A model generated the notes under the pieces. That model made no database searches and was not told the origin of the DNA. It worked only from the letters and a program-made list of their open reading frames with translations. Below, piece after piece: positions 17,712 to 24,107 of a stretch of 56,368 nt of DNA; the stretch's first letter is position 1; the number at the start of each line of letters is the position of its first letter. Source of the DNA: Bacteroidales bacterium (GTDB lineage: Bacteria > Bacteroidota > Bacteroidia > Bacteroidales > UBA932); the NCBI GenBank assembly GCA_024401745.1, contig JAKSKK010000013.1, positions 1 to 56,368 of the forward strand, written 5' to 3'. Position numbers and translations under genes: made by a program.

Positions 17712-17948
17712 CTAGAACAATGTGGGATGGCTTTCTTCAAGTCCGGTGAGCACCCTCTCCATTACTGACTGGCGGATGAGGGCAGAACGCGAGCTGACCT
17801 TGAACTTGCGGCAATATTCATCTATTGCTGCCAGCTCACGGGCATTGAACAGGACGGATTTGCGATGAATCCTCTTTAGCGATGCGGCCTGCTTGGCCAT
17901 GTACTCAGGGTCGACCCCGGCAATTTTCTTACGTTTCTTTCCAGCCAT
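17712..17948 (-). CDS. Small conserved protein, ribbon-helix-helix-like
   Basis: Protein of 78 residues starting MAGKKRKKIAG. After a basic N-terminus there is a pattern resembling an RHH fold: a strand-like SVLFNA, a helix ELAAIDEYCRKF, then a helix SRSALIRQSVMERVL. It might bind DNA, but I do not recognise a characterised relative. The ATG at 17948 is supported because the alternative GTG (17957) falls inside a perfect -7 box. It has its own promoter although the thioredoxin-like gene ends only 21 bases upstream. Confidence 0.65.
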   Translation of the reverse strand: MAGKKRKKIAGVDPEYMAKQAASLKRIHRKSVLFNARELAAIDEYCRKFKVSSRSALIRQSVMERVLTGLEESHPTLF

Positions 17949-17956
17949 AACTTCCA

Positions 17957-17964
17957 CAAATATA
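17957..17964 (-). promoter_or_regulatory. -7 box of the RHH-like gene
   Basis: Minus-strand TATATTTG, a perfect TAnnTTTG match, eight bases before the ATG at 17948. This predicts a leader of about four bases. No clear TTTG was seen at the expected upstream distance. Confidence 0.5.
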
Positions 17965-17969
17965 ATAAT

Positions 17970-18797
17970 TTATTTGTAAAACCTATCGTATGTTGCCTGA
18001 ATTGCACCGGCGGCAGGAAGCAGCATCTTCAGATTCTCCACTTCGAGCCTGCGGCCAAGGATTGTGCCTTCAGGATCCACGAGATACATCCTGGGCGTAC
18101 CGAACACACCGTAGTACAGCTGGTACGACGACTCCATCTCAGGGTCCCACAGATGCACTACCTTCACATTCCTGTTAGATATCTTAAGCTTCTTCCTGCG
18201 GTACTGCTTCCAGGATGCCTTGTCGGGGCCGGTATATACCGCATAGAAGGTCAGAGGGAAGTCCACGTCATTGAGCACTTCAGGCATTACGGCCGTCTCG
18301 ATAAGACACTTCGAGCAATGGGTGTCGTAGAAGAAGAGGACTGACGTGCCGCCCTTTGCCGGAATGGTCACCTTCCCGCCGCAGGGCTTGTACAGGGTCA
18401 CGGGCACAGCGGTGGAATCGAGCTGGCAATAGCGGTTGAACTTGACGAAGACCTCGGCATCCAGAGCGGTCAGGTCGCCGTCAAAGGCCACTTTTCCGGG
18501 CTGGAACCACTTGTCATACAGATAGATGGACACGCTCTCGTCTCCCATCACCTTGGAATCGCGGTAATGGTCGAAGATATTGAGGGCGACGTGCTGCCGT
18601 GTGAGCGAATCCTGGCATGTGCCGATAAGGAAGTCGGCCTCCTGGCACTTGGTCTCGGTAGTCTCGAACTTCAGGGTCCCGAAGAACTCGTTCATCAGGC
18701 TGTCGAGCGGTGCATAGCGGGCAGACAACGAGTCTGTCTGTGCCGTCGAGACGGCGCAGACGGAAAGAAAAGCGAATATTGCAAGCAGCCTTCTCAT
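17970..18797 (-). CDS. Secreted thioredoxin-like protein with CxxC motif
   Basis: Protein of 275 residues with a signal peptide (residues 4-19, cleavage near STA-Q), so periplasmic. The N-terminal half (about 20-120) is an extra domain of the kind found fused to thioredoxin folds in Bacteroidota. The C-terminal half has FFYDTHCSKCLIE, with the redox CSKC pair, and the cis-proline segment FGTPRMYLVDPEGTI. It probably reduces or isomerises disulfides outside the cytoplasm. Its ATG overlaps the coaD stop by four bases, so the two are co-translated. Confidence 0.8.
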   Translation of the reverse strand: MRRLLAIFAFLSVCAVSTAQTDSLSARYAPLDSLMNEFFGTLKFETTETKCQEADFLIGTCQDSLTRQHVALNIFDHYRDSKVMGDESVSIYLYDKWFQPGKVAFDGDLTALDAEVFVKFNRYCQLDSTAVPVTLYKPCGGKVTIPAKGGTSVLFFYDTHCSKCLIETAVMPEVLNDVDFPLTFYAVYTGPDKASWKQYRRKKLKISNRNVKVVHLWDPEMESSYQLYYGVFGTPRMYLVDPEGTILGRRLEVENLKMLLPAAGAIQATYDRFYK

Positions 18798-19264
18798 TCC
18801 ACAGGAGGAAGTTTTACACCCTCCGGCTCGAACATGGATGTGTCGCCATGGTGCCTCAGGATGTCCCTCACTGCACTGGACGATATGTGGGCGAACTCCT
18901 GGGCCGTAGGGATGATTATGGTCTCCACATCCGGAGCGAGGCGCCTGTTGGCATCGGCTATGGCACGCTCGTTCTCGAAATCGAGCATGTTGCGCACACC
19001 TCTGACAATATGATGTATGTCCAGCTGGCGGCAGATGTCGACGGTGAGGCCGTCGTACTCTATGACCTTGACGCCGCTCATGCCGGCGGTTGCCTGACGT
19101 ATTATGTCGATCTTCTGGGCATTCGAGTAGAATCCCCTCTTGTCCTGATTGACACCCACGGCCACGACCACCTCATCGAACATTGTCAGTGCCCTGCCAA
19201 GGATGTTGAGATGACCTGCTGTAAAGGGATCGAAAGATCCCGGGAACAATGCTATCCTTTTCAT
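18794..19264 (-). CDS. coaD: Phosphopantetheine adenylyltransferase
   Basis: Fourth step of coenzyme A synthesis: adenylylates 4'-phosphopantetheine to dephospho-CoA. It has 156 residues from the ATG at 19264 (MKRIALFPGSFDPF). The nucleotidyltransferase T/HxGH motif appears as TAGH (15-18) and the second motif as IPTAQEFAHISSSAVRDI; VRGVRNMLDFENE is also typical. A TTG at 19273 lies inside a -7 box and is rejected as start. Confidence 0.96.
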   Translation of the reverse strand: MKRIALFPGSFDPFTAGHLNILGRALTMFDEVVVAVGVNQDKRGFYSNAQKIDIIRQATAGMSGVKVIEYDGLTVDICRQLDIHHIVRGVRNMLDFENERAIADANRRLAPDVETIIIPTAQEFAHISSSAVRDILRHHGDTSMFEPEGVKLPPVE

Positions 19265-19270
19265 AACATA

Positions 19271-19298
19271 CAAATTTAGATAAATTTGCGTACATTTG
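19271..19298. promoter_or_regulatory. Three overlapping divergent -7 boxes between coaD and ung
   Basis: Minus strand TAAATTTG (19271-19278) serves coaD, whose ATG begins seven bases further on. Plus strand TAAATTTG (19281-19288) and TACATTTG (19291-19298) point to ung; the second ends four bases before the ung ATG at 19303. All three match TAnnTTTG perfectly. Confidence 0.55.
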
Positions 19299-19302
19299 AA
19301 GT

Positions 19303-19971
19303 ATGACAGTCAAAATTGAAGAAAGTTGGCGCCAGGCGCTCCAGAACGAATTCGACCAGCCGTATTTCTCTGAACTTGCCGGTTTCCTGCACGCGGAAAA
19401 GGCATCGGGAAAGACCGTGTATCCCCCGGGCCCGCAGATCTTCCGCGCATTCGACCTCTGCCCTCTCGACAAGGTCAAGGTAGTGATTCTGGGCCAGGAC
19501 CCGTATCATGGCTACGGCCAGGCCATGGGCCTGTCGTTCAGCGTACCCGACGGAGTGCCGGCTCCCCCTTCACTCAAGAACATATTCAAGGAGATCGAGA
19601 GCGACCTCGGCATAAGGATGAGCGGTCGCCCCAACCTTGAGCACTGGGCAGAACAGGGCGTACTGCTGCTCAACGCGGTGCTTACCGTACGTGCAGGCGA
19701 GCCCACTTCGCACTCGGCGATAGGCTGGCAGCGCTTCACCGACGCCGTAATCCGCACGATATCAGACAGATGTTCCGGCGTGGTGTTCATGTTCTGGGGG
19801 AATTACGCCCGCTCCAAGGCTCCACTGGTGGATGCATCAAGGCATACCGTCCTTCAGGCGGCACACCCCTCTCCCCTCGCAAGAGGAGCTTTCTTCGGAT
19901 GCAGACACTTCTCGAAGGCTAACGCAGCCCTCGTGGCGCAGGGGAAGGCGCCTATCGACTGGCAGACCTAG
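19303..19971 (+). CDS. ung: Uracil-DNA glycosylase, family 1
   Basis: Removes uracil from DNA to start base-excision repair. It has 222 residues with the water-activating loop GQDPYHG (Asp66), the proline-rich PAPPSLKNIFKEI loop, LLNAVLTVRAGEP, FMFWGNYA for uracil recognition, and the minor-groove loop HPSPLA. The last 20 bases overlap the convergent lnt gene. A leaderless transcript is predicted. Confidence 0.97.
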   Translation: MTVKIEESWRQALQNEFDQPYFSELAGFLHAEKASGKTVYPPGPQIFRAFDLCPLDKVKVVILGQDPYHGYGQAMGLSFSVPDGVPAPPSLKNIFKEIESDLGIRMSGRPNLEHWAEQGVLLLNAVLTVRAGEPTSHSAIGWQRFTDAVIRTISDRCSGVVFMFWGNYARSKAPLVDASRHTVLQAAHPSPLARGAFFGCRHFSKANAALVAQGKAPIDWQT

Positions 19972-21574
19972 GAAGGAACAACCTTACAATCAGCAAGGCT
20001 AGAAGAAGCAGGAAGGCCAGCGTGCATACGCGGCCTACGATATCGCCGTAGCGCACGAAGGGCGTCTGGGCTGAATTCAGGTTCACCTTGCCCTGAAGCG
20101 TGCACTCCTCCCACCAGGGGCCTTGCTGCACTATGTCGCCTCTCTGGTCGATGAAGCAGGAGATTCCGGTGTTGCCGCAGCGTGCTATGTCGCGGCGGAG
20201 CTCTATGGCACGGAGGCGCGAGTAGCTTAGATGCTGCCTGTAGCCGGGAGTGTTGCCCCACCAGGCATCGTTGGTGATCACAGTCATGGCACGGGCTCCG
20301 GCCTTGACGTATCCAGTGCAGAACTCGGGATATACGGACTCATAGCACACGGCACAGCCAAGAGCGGTGGAATCCTTCAGCCTGAGCACAGACGGCGCAT
20401 CCTGGCCCACGCATCTGGCAATGAGGGGCCCTCTCATCTTGAACACCTTGCACAGCCAGTTGTCCAGCGGCACGAAGAGCTTGGGATAGGGAGTCTTCTC
20501 GGTGCCTACGACGAGGCGGCTCTTGTGGTAGACCTGCGTATTGCCGTCGGCATCGGCAAGCACGGCGCTGTTGTAGCTTCTGAGCCAGCCGTCGCCATAC
20601 GGGTAAGAGAGCAGCGGAGCGCTGCGGGTGTCGTGATATTCGTAAGTTGACGCGCCGAAGAGTATCTCGGCGTTCCTGTTCTTCTGGAGAAGAGCCTGGA
20701 AATCCTTCATGGTCACATTCTCGGGAATGCGGTCGAGGAACATGCTGGAAGTGAAGGTCTCTGGAGCGAGCAGCAGGACGCTGCCGTCATGACGGTTCTC
20801 AAGTGCACTGTCGTACAGGCAGATGAGGACGGAATCCTGCTCGGCCTGACTCATCGACTCGAACTTGTGGTAAGGGTCGAAGTTGGGCTGGCCAATCACC
20901 ACGTCCACCGTGCCCTCCGATACCGGAGAATAGCGGTTGTACATCATCCGGGAGGCCACGATAGGGCCGAAGAATACCAGAATCAAGGCAAGGCATGCCG
21001 TAATGCGGGCAAAGAAGTTCCACCTGAAGGCGTGGCCGTCGGAAAGGGCGACCAGAATGCCGTAGATGCCAAGGTTGGCGGCCCATATCCAGAGCGAGCC
21101 ACCCAGGGTTCCGGTCACGCTGTACCACTGCACAAGACGGGTCGAGCGGGCGAAGGCATTGCCAAGCACCAGCCATGGCCATGATATGTCGGCGCTGAAG
21201 TAGAAGCGTTCCCAGGCAATCCACATTGCTGCCAGGAAAAGGTACGGCAGCACTCCCCCGAGGCGTTTCTTGCTAAAGCGGAACACGCCCCATATCAGGC
21301 ACATCTGCAGGGCATTGGCGAGGACGGCAAAGATTCCGCCGCCCACCGTGGCGTTGCATACCCAGAATGTGGTGAACGCGTTCCACAGCACGAAGGCAAC
21401 GTAGGAATACACCCAGAAATGCTTCATCTTCAGCTGGGTGGCTATGTCGTCGGCGAGCAGCAGAGGAAGGAATCCTACAAGGGCCAGAACACCCATGCGG
21501 GGCACCAGCCAGGGAATGCTCATGAGTACTGCGAACAGCAGCACGAAAATCCAAAGCAGCAACTTATTCCTCAT
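19952..21574 (-). CDS. lnt: Apolipoprotein N-acyltransferase
   Basis: Integral inner-membrane enzyme that adds the third acyl chain to lipoproteins. It has 540 residues from the ATG at 21574 (MRNKLLLWIF), which overlaps the rluD 3' end by 11 bases; a longer frame reads through rluD. About six N-terminal membrane helices are followed by a periplasmic nitrilase domain with the triad visible as LLLAPETF (Glu), YHKSRLVVGTE (Lys) and CAVCYESVYPE (Cys), and a final C-terminal helix. It is the last gene of the lysE-PASTA-rluD-lnt operon. Confidence 0.94.
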   Translation of the reverse strand: MRNKLLLWIFVLLFAVLMSIPWLVPRMGVLALVGFLPLLLADDIATQLKMKHFWVYSYVAFVLWNAFTTFWVCNATVGGGIFAVLANALQMCLIWGVFRFSKKRLGGVLPYLFLAAMWIAWERFYFSADISWPWLVLGNAFARSTRLVQWYSVTGTLGGSLWIWAANLGIYGILVALSDGHAFRWNFFARITACLALILVFFGPIVASRMMYNRYSPVSEGTVDVVIGQPNFDPYHKFESMSQAEQDSVLICLYDSALENRHDGSVLLLAPETFTSSMFLDRIPENVTMKDFQALLQKNRNAEILFGASTYEYHDTRSAPLLSYPYGDGWLRSYNSAVLADADGNTQVYHKSRLVVGTEKTPYPKLFVPLDNWLCKVFKMRGPLIARCVGQDAPSVLRLKDSTALGCAVCYESVYPEFCTGYVKAGARAMTVITNDAWWGNTPGYRQHLSYSRLRAIELRRDIARCGNTGISCFIDQRGDIVQQGPWWEECTLQGKVNLNSAQTPFVRYGDIVGRVCTLAFLLLLALLIVRLFLPRSASR

Positions 21575-22640
21575 TTTCTTCTTCGGGCATGAAACAACTG
21601 TACTTGCGCCATTTGTCAAGGAGCGCGGTCATGTCAGCAGGCAAGGTCGAGTCGAACTGCAGCCATTTACCGCTCACGGGATGCACGAAGCCAAGAGTCT
21701 TGGCGTGCAGTGCCTGACGTGGGCATATCTCGAAGCAGTTGCGTATGAACTGCTTGTACTTGGCATAGATGGTTCCCTTGCGTATCTCGGCTCCGCCATA
21801 TCTGGCATCGCCGAATATGGGGTGTCCGAGGCTCGCCATGTGCACCCTGATCTGATGCGTGCGGCCAGTCTCGAGCCTGCACTCCACCAAGGTCACGTAG
21901 CCGAAGCGCTCCAGCACTCTCCAGTGGGTCACGGCATGCTTTCCCTTCTCGGGATCGTCGGTGACGCGATAGCAGGTGCGGTCGTTCGGGTCGCGCATGA
22001 TGTTCATGTCGACGGTGCCCTCATCATCGATGAGGTTGCCCCAGACTATGGCCTGGTAGCGGCGCTCGATACTGTGGTCGAAGAACTGCTTAGCCAGCCT
22101 GAGCTGAGCCTCGTCGTTCTTCGCGATGCACAGCAGGCCGCTGGTGTCCTTGTCTATCCTGTGCACCAGGATACCCAGCCTGTCGTCAGAAGAATCGGCC
22201 GGCTGGCTGATGCCGAGATAGTGTGCCAGCGCATTGAGCAGGGTTCCGTCATAGTTGCCGTGGCCGGGGTGCACCACCATGCCGGCGGGCTTGTTGACTA
22301 TGAGCACGTCGCCGTCCTCGTAGGCGATGTTCAGAGGAATGTCCTGAGGTATGATCTCGACTCCCCTGCGGCAATAGGGCATCACGAAGCGTATCACTTC
22401 GCCCGGACGCACTATGTAGTTGGCCTTCACGAGCTTGTCGCCAACATACACATATCCCGCCTTGAGCGCGCACTGCACCCTGTGGCGGGACGTGTCCTCC
22501 ATGTGGGCGGACATGTACTTGTCTATTCTTATCGGGGCCTGCCCCTGGTCTACGACGAGCCGGAAATGCTCGAACATTCCCTGCTCCTCGTCTTCCACTA
22601 TCTGGAGGTCGTCCAGTTCAAGGTCCTGGCTGTCTGTCAT
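21564..22640 (-). CDS. rluD: 23S rRNA pseudouridine synthase, RluD type
   Basis: Isomerises uridines to pseudouridine in helix 69 of 23S rRNA, by family. It has 358 residues: an acidic N-terminal lead (1-25), an S4 domain (about 36-100) and the catalytic domain with HRIDKDTSGLL containing the catalytic Asp163. LECRLETGRTHQIRVHMASLGHPI is also standard. The ATG overlaps the PASTA gene stop by four bases. Confidence 0.94.
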   Translation of the reverse strand: MTDSQDLELDDLQIVEDEEQGMFEHFRLVVDQGQAPIRIDKYMSAHMEDTSRHRVQCALKAGYVYVGDKLVKANYIVRPGEVIRFVMPYCRRGVEIIPQDIPLNIAYEDGDVLIVNKPAGMVVHPGHGNYDGTLLNALAHYLGISQPADSSDDRLGILVHRIDKDTSGLLCIAKNDEAQLRLAKQFFDHSIERRYQAIVWGNLIDDEGTVDMNIMRDPNDRTCYRVTDDPEKGKHAVTHWRVLERFGYVTLVECRLETGRTHQIRVHMASLGHPIFGDARYGGAEIRKGTIYAKYKQFIRNCFEICPRQALHAKTLGFVHPVSGKWLQFDSTLPADMTALLDKWRKYSCFMPEEENEE

Positions 22641-23416
22641 CTGGAAATCTTGTCGGGGTCTACTGAAAGTTCGATCGAAATCTCGCGTCCGATGGTGTAG
22701 GCGGTCCTGTCGGCACCGGGCTTCTGCTTGAATACCACGGCGTTGAGCGTGTCAGCATAGCTCTTCACGCTCGAGTCGAACGTCACCTTGCCCACATTGA
22801 AGGAGTTGTCATGAATGGTCTCGATAGCACGTGCGAACTTCTTTCCCACAAGGTTGGGCACATAGCCCTGGGCCTCGTTGGGGTTCAGGCCGACCACAAG
22901 GTCTATCGTGCTGCCGCTGAGAATCATGGCACCGGCATCGATGTCGCGGCCTCTGTATTTCTGGCCGAGCACGTTGTTGGTGGCTATGTCCTCCTGATAG
23001 ATGAGCCTGCCGAGATTGAGTCCCTTTGTGGCAAGCTCAGCCTTTGCCATATACATGGAGAGGCCGATGAGGGAAGGCATGGCTATCTTCTTGGGCTGAC
23101 GGGTGTTGGTGGTGAGGAGTATCCTCCTGCCGTGCTTCACGCTGGCGCCTGCCTTGGGAGTCTGGTTATATACCGCCCCCTTGCGCATCTGACGAACGTA
23201 CACAGAGTCGCTCACGACCACCCTGACACCTGCATTCGCAGCCTCCTGCTTCGCCTCCTCGTAGGTCATGTTAGTAAAGTCAGGAACGATGAGTTCCTTG
23301 CCATGCTGAGTCACGCACCTGAGCAGGGCGTTCGTCCCTATGACCAATGCAAGCACAAGACATACGGCCAGTCCCAGATTGAAAGGGATCCAATATTCTT
23401 TGAGCTTCTTCTTCAT
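22637..23416 (-). CDS. Membrane-anchored PASTA-repeat protein
   Basis: Protein of 259 residues: a short cytoplasmic tail, one membrane helix (about 12-32), then three PASTA repeats outside (about 42-108, 110-182, 183-256), recognisable from VPDFTNMTYEEAKQ, MPSLIGLSMYMAKAEL and VPNLVGKKFARAIE. PASTA domains bind peptidoglycan or muropeptides. No kinase or transpeptidase domain is attached. The ATG overlaps the lysE stop by four bases. A PASTA gene next to rluD is a familiar Bacteroidota arrangement. Confidence 0.88.
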   Translation of the reverse strand: MKKKLKEYWIPFNLGLAVCLVLALVIGTNALLRCVTQHGKELIVPDFTNMTYEEAKQEAANAGVRVVVSDSVYVRQMRKGAVYNQTPKAGASVKHGRRILLTTNTRQPKKIAMPSLIGLSMYMAKAELATKGLNLGRLIYQEDIATNNVLGQKYRGRDIDAGAMILSGSTIDLVVGLNPNEAQGYVPNLVGKKFARAIETIHDNSFNVGKVTFDSSVKSYADTLNAVVFKQKPGADRTAYTIGREISIELSVDPDKISR

Positions 23417-24033
23417 ATCAGTGAAATAATACCTTTAACTATCAAAACGATGCCGAACGCGGCTATGGCGGCACCACATATCTTGCTGAATATCTTGAGC
23501 GTACGGGGGCGTACCCTCATGAACTTGCCCACAGCCTCGCTGAGGCAGAACCAGTACAGCATCTCGCCCAGGAACACGAATACGAGCACGGCCCATACAG
23601 GGACGGTCAGGCTCTGTGCATCCAGCTTGAACACTGACAGTATGGCCATCATCACGGCCACTGCGGCAGGGTTGGAAAGCGCACATCCGGCAGTCTGCAC
23701 GGCATAGCCGGCCATGGTGTAGTGGCTCTCGACTGAATCCAGACCCGCAGACGCATCCTTGAGGAATATCATCACGCCGAGCAGGCAGACCAGGATGCCT
23801 CCGAACAGAAGTATGTAAGGAGTCTCCCTGGCGATGAAGTCACCGAGCATGGTCAGCGCATACAGGCCGACGGCAGCATAGAGAGTGTCAACCAGAGCCG
23901 ATCCTATGCCGGCCACGGTTCCCGCCCAGCGGCCTCGCATCAAGGTCTTCTGAAGCACAAGGATGAGCACCGGGCCCACAGGAACCGCAGCGCAGATTCC
24001 TACCGTCATTGCCTTTAACAGTTCAATTACCAT
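23413..24033 (-). CDS. LysE-family amino acid exporter
   Basis: Inner-membrane protein of 206 residues with about six helices and the conserved N-terminal PVGPVLILVLQKTLMRG of the LysE/RhtB family, which exports basic or neutral amino acids. The substrate is not predictable. The ATG at 24033 (MVIELLKAMT) is preferred to a TTG at 24042, which lies in the -7 box. It heads the operon through PASTA, rluD and lnt. Confidence 0.88.
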   Translation of the reverse strand: MVIELLKAMTVGICAAVPVGPVLILVLQKTLMRGRWAGTVAGIGSALVDTLYAAVGLYALTMLGDFIARETPYILLFGGILVCLLGVMIFLKDASAGLDSVESHYTMAGYAVQTAGCALSNPAAVAVMMAILSVFKLDAQSLTVPVWAVLVFVFLGEMLYWFCLSEAVGKFMRVRPRTLKIFSKICGAAIAAFGIVLIVKGIISLI

Positions 24034-24039
24034 AACTTG

Positions 24040-24047
24040 CAAATATA
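24040..24047 (-). promoter_or_regulatory. -7 box of the lysE-PASTA-rluD-lnt operon
   Basis: Minus-strand TATATTTG, a perfect TAnnTTTG match, six bases before the lysE ATG. It begins directly after the terminator of the preceding receptor gene, so this marks the transcript boundary; the mRNA should be leaderless. Confidence 0.55.
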
Positions 24048-24050
24048 CAT

Positions 24051-24083
24051 AAAAAAGATGGCATTGGAAACGCCATCTTTTTT
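24051..24083 (-). terminator. Intrinsic terminator after the receptor gene
   Basis: Perfect palindrome with arms GATGGC (24057-24062) and GCCATC (24072-24077), extended by six A and six T on either side, nine-base loop. It lies 25 bases after the receptor stop at 24108. It is symmetric and could work in both directions. Confidence 0.85.
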
Positions 24084-24107
24084 ATTGGATATCGCATGCT
24101 TTCAGAG

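Noticed and set aside
21438-22700. 420-codon plus-strand frame opposite rluD and lnt
   Set aside because: Antisense shadow; both opposite genes are unambiguous.
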